Of a stretch of 64,000 nucleotides of DNA, positions 46,401-58,300 are shown in pieces (within the stretch, counting starts at the first letter, position 1; every line of letters begins with the position of its first letter). The DNA lies in contig CH001993.1 in assembly GCA_000149265.1 (NCBI GenBank), positions 696,441 through 760,440 on the forward strand. Reading direction: 5' to 3'. The notes under the pieces were generated by a model. The model saw only the letters and a program-made list of their open reading frames with translations, was not told where the DNA came from and made no database searches. The stretch is from Ciona savignyi. Taxonomy: Eukaryota > Chordata > Ascidiacea > Phlebobranchia > Cionidae. The translations under genes were made by a program, and so were the position numbers.

Positions 46401-48314
46401 ATTAACTGAAGGGGAACAAAGTAACTTATATTAAGGGAAAAGGGGGTAATACAACATGATCAACGTTTGTTGTTGGATCAAAGCGCAACATGTATCCTCA
46501 CTTTAAGTTCATTGTCCTGTAAAATTCGCATTCCTTCCTCTTTATCCTCATCTGATCCCTCGCTTAGCAGATCAACTTTCATGCAGATCATATTGAGCTC
46601 CTCCACTGATCCTGGTGTGGGAATATTTCCCATCGAATCTGCGTCAATGTGGTCTGGGGGCGACCTGGAAGTGACAAAATTAGTGGTGATCACATAGGCC
46701 TACAACAAGTAGCCTGAAGCCTCTAAATACTACAGCATCGCTTGGATCGCTTGAATCGCTTGGATCACTAAGATTGCTATGGAAAGTAATTCTAACCCTG
46801 TTCCAAACACTAATCTCAACCCCAGAACTAACTTTAACCCCAACCCTAACAATATTATCATGGCTTTTGTAATTACGAAGTATAGTAAGCGCTCCAAGCG
46901 ATCCTGTAGTATTTAGAGGAACCACAGGTAGTCATAGGTGCCTTGTGAGGATGGCAGGCTCAATAATGTTGGATGTTATGGTGTTCCCGAGTTTGTGGTA
47001 TATTCATGCTTAGCTTTCCAATTATTAACCACAGTTGGGAACATATTTTATGGCGTTTGTGGACATTTAGCGCATGTAATAAAGGAAAAAACCATCCGAG
47101 AAATAGAAAAGTTTGATTTCTATATTATATGGTATCGAAGCAGTTACTACATGTGGAAATGTTGCAGTTCGAACTCACAGAAATTCATCATCTGAAGGAA
47201 AGTCATCGTAATCGCTGCACGCAGTTTCGAATGTCCCGGTTGTCCGAGCGGATGTGGTTGAAACAGCTCGTTTTACACGGGTTGACCTGAGATGATGAAT
47301 GGTGTACTTAGTTGGACGGCAAGATAGATCATTTGTAACAGATCTCAGCTAAAAGGTGGTTAGAAAGTAGCTAGCTGGTTGTGCCCTTGGGCAAGGCACT
47401 TAGCCGATGTTGCCTGGAGTCAGTAGTTAAATAAGTTGAACGAAAACTAAATAGCAATGACTCCATTGTAATTAATACACTGCAACTATGGTTATCGACT
47501 GCACACAAGCTAATCTGACAACCCATGTTATCATACTAAATACCATATGCCAAATGAATTTTTGTGCATGTGTACCAACTTTTTTGAAGCAACAGCTCCA
47601 TGTATTCCATCGAGTTCTTTTCTCAGCTCAGCAATGGCTTCTGATAAGTTTCCCTTTAAACTAACAATCTCATTCTTCAGCTCAGCTATCTGCTCATTGA
47701 GGTTCGAGCTCTGTCGGCGTGAGCTAGAGGTGAACCTAGGAATAAAAACTTTTACAACGGGCTTCATTTTATATTTCCGAACAGCATTTTATATTTCCGA
47801 TATAAAAACCTTTAGTCAAACGAATGTAAATATTATCAATGAAACTGAGAATATCTCAACACATTGTATGGCAACTAAGGATTTTGTTGTGTATAGATTT
47901 TCGCAAACAGACCAAAAAACATTTTAGGTATATTTTGATTAGGTCATTAACAATGCCTTGATAAGTAGGTGAATGTCATTACAATAGCTATTTTATGTAT
48001 AAGGGGTATATAAAAAATGACCACATAGCATCAATTTTACAAAGATTATATTTATGTAAGCAACACTTTTAAACATGGAACAAACAGAAACAGACAGACA
48101 TGGTAAACCTTGTTGGAAAATCGGACCAAAATAATCTTGTGAAAAAAATTATATCTTTTACAAAATAGGGATAAGAAATAAATAAAAGCCGAAACATATT
48201 AGTGACTTACTGTAGAAGAAGGTAGGAAGCAACACCACCGCTTACAAAGATTGCTCCCCCGATTGCAATGTGCTTTAATGTACTGTGCTCCGACCAACTT
48301 ATAACTGATGACAT
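43409..48314 (-). CDS. RMDN-family protein (regulator of microtubule dynamics), one exon lost in a gap
   Basis: TPR-type protein of the RMDN/FAM82 family (in other animals associated with microtubules, mitochondria or ER). Minus-strand exons: 48314-48211, 47735-47580, 46664-46502, one or more exons in or at the gap (46332-46233), up to 46232-46149, 45237-45086, 44466-44312, 43537-43409. The N-terminus MSSVISWSEHST precedes a hydrophobic segment (IAIGGAIFVSGGVASYLLL), a probable membrane anchor. Exon 2 is a coiled coil (NLNEQIAELKNEIVSLKG). The C-terminal exons match the RMDN core: EYAKQALVI, HIDLALGLQPDDPTLHFMLG, ERKLAATLFATPPTST, FHKAEELDPGFY. The stop follows VLQLLAKL. Anchor plus coiled coil resembles RMDN2/RMDN3 more than RMDN1, but the paralogue is not resolved. 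Phases close at every visible junction. Confidence 0.88.
43820..44285. repeat. Two SINE family A copies, head to head, in the last RMDN intron
   Basis: A diverged reverse copy (about 43820-44000) meets a well-preserved forward copy (about 44012-44285, head gttagtatgtcggttaagtg, tail ttatccaatcc). The forward copy ends 26 nt from an RMDN splice donor. Confidence 0.75.
44650..44942 (-). repeat. SINE family A, best-preserved full-length copy
   Basis: Complete from the tail (aggataggacattcacg) to the tRNA-like head ending gccagactaaccagccgg. In forward orientation the head carries an A-box-like gttagtctggctgttaag and a B-box-like region (less exact). It serves as reference for the family. It lies in an RMDN intron. 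Confidence 0.85.
45960..46150 (-). repeat. Minisatellite of about 31-bp units abutting an RMDN splice donor
   Basis: Six units of aaggaaaaatttgctattaa plus actcaaacgta. On the gene's strand the intron begins GTACGTTTGAG, which is the beginning of the first unit; related copies of that sequence recur in the later units. Confidence 0.85.
46233..46332. other. Assembly gap (100 N) inside the RMDN gene
   Basis: The reading frame of the exon ending at 46149 runs into the gap without a clear acceptor. The middle of the RMDN core (the WRLARA-type block of the family) is not found elsewhere, so at least part of an exon is missing here. Confidence 0.9.
46720..46919. mobile_element. MITE family C, reference copy
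   Basis: Perfect 16-bp inverted ends CCTCTAAATACTACAG and CTGTAGTATTTAGAGG. Next to them are repeats of the 9-mer type cgcttggat (left) and gcgctccaa (right). The middle has runs of aacccc/accct. A related copy lies at 16289-16525. No coding capacity. Confidence 0.85.
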
Positions 48315-48717
48315 TATGATACTTCAAGATTATTAACTGAACATGGTAAAATAGATGATACAGCAACTTAACCTAAGAATCCTGAAAAAAAAGAAATATC
48401 CATAATCAAGGAAATGGACAAATTAAACTGCAAGTAATTAATTATGATTGATAAGAATGATTGATGTGTCACTTCTATTTTGTCAGTGAAACCTGTGTGT
48501 TGGAGCGTTTTGGGTTGAACATTTTTATAATGTGCCTTGTCCAAATACACATAAATCACATGGCAGGTTTTAAGATCGAAACTTTAAAATCGGCTACACA
48601 CATGAATACCCACGCACAGTTACTTGATTTTTGCGATTGGAAAATGACATAATGAAATGGCCATTCAAAAGAAACTATAGTGTCAATCACTGGCCAGTCA
48701 GTTAAATACAAAATGCA
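48315..48717 (-). promoter_or_regulatory. YEATS4-RMDN intergenic spacer with acceptor-like site
   Basis: On the minus strand a strong acceptor-like sequence (atatttctttttttttcag) ends at about 48381, 67 nt before the RMDN ATG. It suits either trans-splicing or a 5' UTR intron. No canonical AATAAA for the YEATS4 mRNA is visible in the spacer. Confidence 0.4.
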
Positions 48718-49416
48718 TCAAACCAAGCCCAGGTCTGTTCCTTCCTGTTCATTTTCAAGTTTTTTAATTTCAGCATGAAAACTTTTGATATTTTCACGAC
48801 TTTTCTTTAATCTTTCTTTGAGTTCTTCAATTTCGTTTTGTATTTTCTCCTTTGCTGAGCGTATTTGTTCAAGAGTCGTCCGTTCTTTCTCGTCAAAGTC
48901 CGTCTCATGTTTATGAGCGCCTAGTGTAAGCTGTCTGTTACTTGTTAACAAAGAATGCATCATTGTGCTTGGGTCCTGGAAAATCATCTCATCATAAAAC
49001 TCTGAATTGACCGCCTTTTTGTTGCCAACAATAATAGTGCTGCCAGTTTGGAACAAACGCAAAGCATGATATATAGTAAGGGGCCTTTCATTGGGGTCAT
49101 GGAAAAATATTTTAATGACAATTTCAAACTCTCCCCAGCCCGTTTCCGTCACTTCGTACGGTGGCTTCGTGACAACTCGAATGGGATTCGCGTAACTCTC
49201 GTGAAGCTTGAATTGGATTTTCTTCACATAAACTGACATATCCTCATTGTAAAATGGCTTAAGATACACAGTCCATGAATGTGTGTGGCCATCGTCTTCG
49301 CGCTTCTTTCCGAAATAGCGAGCAGAATTGCCGTACACGATAGGCTTTACAATGCACACACCTTTCACTCTAGCACCACTGTCCACGCTGGTTAAATCCC
49401 CAGAATTTCTATTCAT
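48718..49416 (-). CDS. YEATS4: YEATS4 / GAS41 chromatin reader, single exon
   Basis: Acyl-lysine reader subunit shared by the TIP60/NuA4 and SRCAP chromatin complexes; nuclear. 232 residues (human 227), uninterrupted. The YEATS domain occupies about residues 18-160: [12 protein letters not shown], the reader-pocket strand [25 protein letters not shown], and [29 protein letters not shown] and [16 protein letters not shown] follow. A C-terminal coiled coil (about 175-225, [16 protein letters not shown]) is the part that binds complex partners. The start is the first ATG after an acceptor-like site (ttttgtaaacag) and matches the family's N-terminus in length. It is followed on the same strand by the RMDN gene. 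Confidence 0.96.
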   Translation of the reverse strand: MNRNSGDLTSVDSGARVKGVCIVKPIVYGNSARYFGKKREDDGHTHSWTVYLKPFYNEDMSVYVKKIQFKLHESYANPIRVVTKPPYEVTETGWGEFEIVIKIFFHDPNERPLTIYHALRLFQTGSTIIVGNKKAVNSEFYDEMIFQDPSTMMHSLLTSNRQLTLGAHKHETDFDEKERTTLEQIRSAKEKIQNEIEELKERLKKSRENIKSFHAEIKKLENEQEGTDLGLV

Positions 49417-49429
49417 TATCTGTTTACAA

Positions 49430-51940
49430 AATATTAAAGTTTTCGTTGAAACAAATTAATTGAACTGAAACTGTTTAGGTCGACTAATATAAACAAACAT
49501 CAATTGTTTTGATGTTTGCAAATAATATATAGTTAAGAAACACTTTAACCCGAGTTGACTGGGTATGATACAGAAAACCATAATGTCTTCCGTGCTTTAT
49601 TTTATTGTCTTCTATTTTTATAAGCCGATTATTTTAAAGGCCAATGTCCTTTTTTTGCCTTAACAACGAATAATTATTAACATAGTTAAAAACGGTATAA
49701 AATAATCGATAAACCAACATATATTTCAAAACTCGACTTTACGCTTAGGGTTAAAGTACTTTTCTTTAACCCGTCTTATAAAATGCAAAGCGCATTAGGT
49801 TGGAATTAGTGTCCCTTAATGAACAGAGTTCCGACATTCGGGTTTTCCCGCCAAAACCGCATGGAAGCAAAAATGTGTCCAAATTATTGTGTCAAGCATA
49901 GGCGAAATCATTGAATTAATGCAACAATTTCAACACCAAAGCTTAGTTTATCTAGATACTTTCGTGAAAGGAAGTTTATTTACCTAGTAGACTATAATTA
50001 ATTCCGTTTTGTTACATTTAAGGGATTTAGGGCTATTTTACCTCACTTTGACATGTTGTACCAATGCGGCAAATTCACTTTTGTTTGTGTCAATAGCAGA
50101 TTTAGTGGCGCCAGGCACTTAGCAAACTTTGAACCTAAACCTTTCTTAACTATTTCTATTTTATTTAAGCTATATACCGGTATCCTGTAAGTATAGCGTA
50201 CTATACCGCCCTTACTGTAAATTGAATTGAATACTCCAGAAATTACTGTTAAAATTGAAATTTATTTACAGACTATATCAGTCAGGAGCCATTGATTATC
50301 AAACACTAGAAGCATGAAAAAAAACACCAAATAGGCCAACTAGAGATATCCATTTCACAAATCACAATATTATGTAATTTAATAAGTCGCCCTACTGCAA
50401 TGATTGCACAATTTCTCTATTAAGGAACACTAGTTGGAATGTAAGGTTTTTTTTAACACAAAACAAAACACGTCAGGTCTTTAATTGGGCTTCAATTATC
50501 ATGAATTTTATAGAGAGCGGCCATGTGTCATGCTTAGGCTAATATGAGACACTTGCTTGCCACCTTTCGGCCAAATAGTTTTGTGGGTTATCTAGCAAAC
50601 ATCGTCTGAACCCAGTATTAATAGGTTTTACTATAATTGAAAGGTTCCAATCATATAAAGTACATCCATTAGCCCTGGTTTCCCGACAGTGTCGTGAGAT
50701 AATCTGAGAATTACCCGTGTGATAACGCCCTTTGGGTTTTCCGATTCACGGAAATAGAGATGAATATTTTTATCCATCCTGAGATTAGGCTTTTTCGTAA
50801 AATCGTACGAACCCCAAAACAAAGAAAAAATTAAAAAGCTTTCACTTCCTGGGACTTCGCGGAAGCTTATATACCTTGCTTGTAAAAAATAGGAATTTGT
50901 ATTAAATGTACTGATTTGAGTAAAGTAGGGAAATCACCCAAAATTGAATAATGTGTTTTGGAGATTCCCGGTAATTGAATTGTTTTGTTCGATTTTGATT
51001 ATATGTAGATGCTTGTCGGCTTCTACCTATTAAATACTGGCATATTTAGTGTTCCGCGAGCTGGCGCAAGTAATCACTCTTGGTGTATGGCCGATTGATA
51101 AGCTGTATGGCCGAATGGTTAACGCGACCGATACATATACCGACTACTACACAAAAACGGTCCAAGTGACGAGCCCATTATGGGTTGGAACTTGGCTTAG
51201 TAAAAAAAAAGCTGTAAGGTCGTGTGGCCAAATAGTTAGCGCGACCGATACATTTACCGACCTATACAAAATCGTCGAGCTTACTTTTTTTTATTACCGA
51301 ACTAAGATTTGAATCCATGGTGGGTTCATTAGTGTTATCGTTTTTGTACCGTAGTCGATAAATGTATCGGTCGCGTTAACCAGCATTTGACCACACGACC
51401 GTGCAAATGCTTAATCTTTTGACTTGCAGATTTATTCAATAGGTGAGAATGCCGTCTGCAGGCAGTCAAAGGGCTGTGGAATCGAAAACCAGCTTCTGGG
51501 AAAAAGTATTCTAACGATGGTGCACGCGAGATAATCTAAAGGTTACCATCTGACAAATGTGACACTACCAAATTGAAGGAACGTGTGAATCATACACAGC
51601 ACACTGCAATAGCTTCGGCAACTTGACGATGGGCGCGAGGTGATCTGACGATTGCCCGTGTGTTAACCCCCTTAGTTTGCCCATTCAGGGGAATACATTC
51701 ATATCCTATCCTACTATTTTCTCATTCACATGTGATAAAACATTAATGTCCTACCCTAAAGAAACTGTATTTCTTAGAAGAAGTACACCAATCATGCAAC
51801 AAGTAATAACCACCTGGTTGAACCCAATGTATTGCACATCATCACGAGTGGGCAGTCACCAAAAATTCACTAAGTATGATTCGCTTGCATATGGATAAAG
51901 CGATTGCGAGCTCGGAAAGCTATATTTTCTTGGACTATAT
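49430..51940. other. Region between Prox 3' end and YEATS4, repeat-rich
   Basis: No gene recognised. tttcccgccaaaa at about 49845, an E2F-type site, lies about 430 bp upstream of YEATS4 and might belong to its promoter. SINE family A remnants lie at about 50530-50780 and 51560-51715 (forward). Two family B units in tandem (about 51098-51200 and 51208-51310), and one in reverse (about 51340-51402), form a cluster. Confidence 0.55.
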
Positions 51941-51944
51941 ATAG

Positions 51945-52116
51945 GAACTTTTCGCGAAAGCACGTCACCAATTTGAAAATACACACTTTATTTGGCTGTA
52001 TTAGAAGTTAGTATCTTGTATTAAACAAACATTTTAAAATTTAATAATCATCTTCTAACACAGCCAAATATGAGGTAAATTATAAATTTAGTCGCTGTGC
52101 TTTCGCGCATAAGTTC
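51945..52116. repeat. Imperfect inverted repeat at the Prox 3' end, covering its poly(A) signal
   Basis: Left arm gaacttttcgcgaaagcac...tttggctgtattagaag and right arm cttctaacacagccaaat...gtgctttcgcgcataagttc pair over about 65-70 bp with a loop of about 35 bp. It may be a small palindromic element that now supplies the 3' end of the Prox mRNA. Confidence 0.75.
51987..51992 (-). terminator. Poly(A) signal of the conventional Prox gene
   Basis: AATAAA on the minus strand, about 355 nt past the stop at 52346. Confidence 0.6.
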
Positions 52117-52345
52117 AGTTTTGATTGAAGTTAAAATACAGCGATCCAATTCTCAGGATACACACAAAATAGCATTGGAGCAAAATATTGAAAAAATGAA
52201 ACGAGCACAGCCGCATATCGACAAGTAATGGGCCTTTAAAAGCACAATTTTGCTGTAAGGAATATGTACACAAGTATATACAAGTTCGTTGTCGTAACCA
52301 AATACAAGGATAGTAATAGAAATGAGGCGTTTCGATGAAATGTGG

Positions 52346-55300
52346 TCACAAGTGGGCGTCACAGAGGCGATCTAAAACATTGGGTGTCTTGAATATATCC
52401 GGCACTTCATGGTCCAGTTTACAAATTACTTTGTAGATCACTTTCTTCCATGCGGGGTCGCGATCCTTGCCGCTCTTGATTGATTGGTGGAATTCTTGGA
52501 GGCTCGTCTGTGTGACGTCAATAAATTGATCGGGGACCTGAAAAAATTCTATTAGTTGGAGATTTAGATAGTTCTATGGCGCCAAGTAGTGGGACCCACT
52601 TTGTTGTGATTGATTATTGTTTTGCAATTAAAGAGCCATTTTAACCGATATTCCACAACATAAAAATCACTGGGATCTGCAAAACTGATATTATTTCCGC
52701 AATAAAAGGGATAACAGCACTGTGTGAGCTAAAGACGCGAGTGTTCTTCAGTTTGTTTTACTTATGCATGGGTTTTAAACTGTTTAAGCGCTCGCAACAG
52801 CCGTATAAGAAGGATGAAAGAGCCGAAGGTTGCCGACCCCTGCACTAACCATTCGGCCGCACAATCGCTAATGTTTAATATTTATGTGAGTGAAGCAACG
52901 TGTGCATTCCCTGTATCAGTGTATGACAGGAAGCCAAGTGTACTTCCCACAACGGTGTTTTGTTAAGCTCTGTGGTATTGTAAGACTTAAGTACCTTGGT
53001 GCAATAAAGATATTTACGAAGGAATTGTTAAATAAAATTATCAATGGGCACTAAGTCTAAATCACAGATACAAGGTTGATTTTCGTGTCTTAAAAATATT
53101 AGTCGAAGATAAAAGATAAACCCCTGATCCACCTTCCTTGTATTACAGCACACCATTAATTCTGTAACATACATTAATGCAAAATAACAACTAATTTTGA
53201 TAACGGACAAAATTAACGTTTAACGGACGACGTGGCGTGATTTGTTTGGTTTCTAAAAATGGGGGAAAATGTTAAACGTGAGGTTAAAATCCCGGGTGTA
53301 TGCAACTTATCTCCAAGGAACTTAGGTGGAAGTGTCATGGCCGCGTTCGTATTAAGCCATTGCTTGTCGATAATGTCGCTACGTAAGTGTCAGCAAGTCG
53401 GCCGACTGCCAAGATGCCATGCCCGCACTCTCTAATAGGTCGTCTGGTGGTAACAGGCGACCCTGAAGGCCGCCACGTCTCCGCCGTAATTCATCCCGGC
53501 AACCCAGTCTTGCCACAGCCCATGCCAAAGTTATGTCTGTGGTGACTTCAGCAGAATTTCAACACCGAAAGATTTTAAGGCAGACAAATCGAGATCAATA
53601 CTTTTGCGTTAATAGTCGGGTATCTCGTGAATATTGACATGCTATGACATTACTCAACCGTTCCAACGTCAGTCTCTTGATTCGCCGTTTGACAGTAAAA
53701 TATAATAACCGAGGATATTTAAAATTTGTGTTGCAACCATGTGCGGCGTTGGAGGACACCCCAATACACCAGCAGAGATACACACTTGCGTGTCGCTTTC
53801 TGCTAATAGCTCTTCGTTGCTGTACAAGGTTGCTTCCTTCCTACCAGTCGACTGCTTAGCGACTAACGAGCCACCGTATCCTCGCATGGAGCGCGAACCG
53901 GTGTTTAATTTCAGTCGATTGCTTCTTCTCAGCCGAACAAGCGTATAGCGGAGATTTGGAAACTACAGGAAGTCTAATAAAGATGGGAAGCCAAATTAAT
54001 TGATCAGAGGAGAAGCGATAAACGCGAACAACAATCCCACACCGCGAGGCCACGAAAGCAGCCTGACATTCGAATTCTTCCATTAAACAGAAACACCTTT
54101 TTCAGTGTGTGTTGTCACAAATAAGTCACCAAGAATAGTATGTAGTCGAACGGAAGGTATCGAATAACCTAGTTGTAATGATTATTCCTGTGACGATTTG
54201 AGTTTACGGTTACCCCGACCTCCGTTACAACGACAGTTAAGATATTCAGTGCCATATAAAGTTCACTTAGAAAAAACACGATTCGTTTAACACCTTCTAT
54301 TTAACGGATCGCAATGACGTAATATTTGTCCTATTTGTTCGCGTTTATTCAAAGTTGGTCGTGCTACTGTTTTTTAATAACTTGTTAAAGTCATTGTTCA
54401 CGTAGGTCGTTGCGTTGTAATTATCGCCGATCTGTGTAAATGTTGGGGATACATGTTCGGTAACCTATAAGCATGCTCTCCTTAGTTAAAGCGGATACGA
54501 AATAACTTAAAGGAAACTGAAGCCGAAATATGAAAGATGGGTTGAAGAGTTGTAGAGGGGACGTTGAAGCACCTAACATCGATCCATCGCTTCTGGTATA
54601 AACTGCTATGCGGTCTCAACATTAGCTACAACGCCGCGTCTTTCCGTGTGTGGAGTGGGCCGGTTTGAAGGGCGGCAGTAAACAAGTCGCCTCCCTTCCA
54701 CCTGTTGACTGGAGATCAGTCCCGCTCGATACAAGTGGATAGTTTGTAACAAGGGGAGGGGCCAGCTGGTTCAAGTATATAGATTAGAACAAGGCGGATA
54801 CGGGGCTTCTGACTACCACTCGACTATCACTTGAAGGGCCCATCTCTGTATTAAGATTGGATAAACACGCATAGCAGCTCATATTTCTTATTTAGATCCT
54901 AAATGTTTCACGAACTTTTATCAACGCGATTTCGTTACTTTTCATTACTTTTACGCAGTTATTTTTACGAAGAAGTAAAAAATAATAAACAAAAATAAAC
55001 TTACCCGAAAATCGTTACTCTTGTTGTAATGCAGATTAAGCACTCGCATAATTTCGCTCTCTCGAGTTACAACTATCTGCCCAACGTCAGTCACCCCCTC
55101 CGTGAGAGCTTGCCGGGCGAATTTTTCCATCTGAATGTAGTAGAACTCCCGAAAGTTACTGAACCATTTGATCAGCTGTGATGTAGTGGCGCGGGAAAAC
55201 TGTGGAAATTAAGAAATTATGACCAAAGTTTTCGCCTTCTCTTAGTAAGTGGAATGTAATTCACCTTCACGTCCGAGAAGTAAGCTTTGAGCATATTGGC

Positions 55301-58300
55301 GCTCGGGTACCGAGTGTAGAAGAACATGAGCTTGGCTTTCTTGAGGTGCTGCGGTGTAAGACCTTCCTGAATGTGACGCTAAGGTTAAGGAACACAACAT
55401 GTCATTACTGCATAAGCGGTAGCGGCAAGATTCAATAATACGATGCACGTGAAGTGAACTAATACGATACACGGTCGAAACGAACTATGTTTGTTGATGT
55501 AATAATACGATGTATACGTGAAGGGGTTTTAAAAGTTAAACTAAGTCGATGTTTATTATCGTTCACCCAAGTGTCATAAAGAGTGCACATTGATGGCTCG
55601 GCTGCTAGAGGCCACGCAGATACAACGTAGCCGACCCTTTCAACCCAATGTCGATTTTCGCGGTATAAATCAGGTCCAGCACCGACTCTTCGCGGAATAA
55701 ACGAGCTTTGATGCGACGTAAACCGCCAACGATATCAATATTAATGTGCGCGGAACCGAGCCGCTGAAAAATAAAAAGAGTTGTTTGCCGACAAACTTCT
55801 AAGTATGAAGCGGCCGAGTGAAAGGGATCATTTCCTTTGTGGTTCCTAATTAAGCACTTCCAGCTATTATCAGCGATTAGCGGGATGGAAGGGGACAATG
55901 CTCGTTGGAATCATCGGCGATAAGTTTGCCCAATGAAACCGTGAATCGCATTACGATGGGCGCATCGCGCGATCAAGCAACGCATGAAAATGACATATTG
56001 TCGACGGTTTAACTTACCACCGTATCAAATGACTAATTGAGCAAACGCTAACCGTGCAATCTGTCGCCAAACGAAACTACACAAAGAATCATCTAAATTT
56101 ATACTAATCCGCCATTAGCACTCGCGCTGTCCGGTGGGTGATTATGACGCAATAGGTGTGTGATGTCATCGAAAATCCTGAGCGCAGATACTTGGGTTTG
56201 ATGACGTAATTAGCGATGACTACATTAGGAAGTTGATGACGATTACTTCCGAGCCGTGACATCACCAGATATTGAGCATTGCAATCAATTTCTTTAAGCG
56301 ACCTCGGGCGACGATTGAATGCGGGAAAGTAATTAATTAAAGAGCATGATGACTTACTGCAGCGGTGATCAATAAACCGCATGGAACGCTAGAACGCGAA
56401 AGTTGCTATAAGTTAAGATAATTAATTAACAAAAATGCTTATAAGAAAAGGATATCGATGATGGATAGCCAACGTTGTCTGGGCAATTCCCACCGAAATC
56501 AGGTGAAACACATTTTGAATCCATATGGCCGCCCAATAGCGATCCTGCAATGAAGGATGCGATTGAAACTAAGTGATGTGGGATGAGTAAATAACTTACC
56601 TCTCTGTTTCATAGTGTCTCTTGTGGGCGTGCGTGTAGATATGAAGCGCAGTCCACTCGCTGAATCGAAGTTTTCTCTTATTCGGCCATAATCGGATGCC
56701 AACGCCCTCGCTAACTGCCCGGGTTGAAACATCGGGTGGATTGGGAATGGGAGTTGCGGAGATGGGAAGGGGTAGATGGAGGAGGTGGATGATATCGGGG
56801 GGTAGATCGTTTTCCGGAACATTTGGTTGCCCATCATGGATGAGAGTGGGGTGTTGTGCTGGGTGGCGGTTCTGATCTTGTTGCGCACATCTTCACATTT
56901 CATAAACCGGCTGTATCGATCCGACATCGGCGACGCTGCCCTGGTCGATGCCTGGCTGAATGCGCTCGACTCCGACGAGGCAGGCCACGTTCCAGGGACG
57001 AAGAAAGGAGAGTCCTTGGAGAGTGAGGCCTCGCGCGAGGTGTAGTGGTGTTTCGGCTCCGTGTGTTTTGGAGAGCCACTGAAGCCATGAGTATAACTCA
57101 ATGAGCTTTGCAACATGGGAGAAGTGTTTGATGATTTCTGGTGCAGGTTGACCGCGGACGCAGGGTGCCGGGAGCTAAGTTGGGAGATTGAGCCATATTC
57201 ACTGGCTTCGGTGTCACTAGGTTTGAGTTCCAATGAGGGTGGACTTGGGTTTCGATCCGGTGCTACTTTCCTGGTTACCAAGGAAAGGGGGCGGAGTTGT
57301 GGGGAGTCAACGGGGGGAGGGGGGTTCCTGCATAACATAAAAAATTAATGGAATAATATTGACGGGTTTGAAGGTAACTTACTTTGGATGGGAGATGTTT
57401 TCTCGGCGCTGCTGGTAGTTGCCCGTCTTCGTCTCGCGCTGGTGTCGCACACAGGTCGATGAGAGATTGGGATAAAACGAATTCTCCTGCGGGCTAATGG
57501 GCTCGTCATTCCCCGCGGAAAACTCTTTCCTAACCTCGACGTTTCCAAAACACATCTGCGATTGACTGGTGGTGCGCATACGCTCCTCTGCACCTACGAA
57601 GGTTCACTTTAAATTTACTCAAGGGCACGCGAAACAAAATTCAATATTGTTACAATTGTATTCGACTAACAAGAAAGGAAAGTTAAAATCAAAATGGTTG
57701 TCTTACCTTCCACGACGAAACTAGAGACATTATGACGTATGTATGGTTGTTCTGCGTGCTCGCGCGGTTCCTGTGTTGCATCATCTTTCCGATCATTCGG
57801 GTAAAAAACATTGTCGCTGTGGTGATCGTTGCCCTTCCGACCTCCACCGAAGCGCTTGGGAATCGGCATTTTGATTCTCAGTTCCTCCAACACACGCTTT
57901 GCAGATCTTTCCGCAACTTTCTCAAACGCAACCGACAATTCCTTCTTGAGTGTCCCGACGAGGATATCGTAAGGTGATTCGACGTCATTTTCGTATTGAA
58001 GGTCGGGCACGGCTCGCTTCGACATGCCAGGTTAAGGGGGTTGGCCGGTCGTTTCGTCTGCGCAGACGTCATCATCTAAACATGGCCGCTTCGGCTGGTG
58101 ATCCCAAGTCATCTCGGGGCGCTCAGCGTGCGGGGAACGCTCTGCGCCCGAAGCTGCAGCGACGAGCTTCATGGCTTGGCTGATAAAATGGCTGGGTGAA
58201 GAGGCGCCTGTAATGTATCGAAGAATTAATTTCTCAACAAATCAATAATGACGACAACTTGCCTTCGACTATTTCCTCAATATTTTTTTTCATGCCACCG

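Noticed and set aside
53595..54083. Overlapping open frames on both strands in the Prox intron
   Set aside because: No domain, no splice logic, mutually overlapping; typical of GC-richer intron sequence.
55605..55760. Possible additional Prox exon (good acceptor ttatttttcag, open frame of about 50 codons)
   Set aside because: Its only long open frame does not fit the phase 1 ends of the neighbouring exons, and in the fitting frame a stop occurs after 7 codons; the flanking exons join correctly without it.
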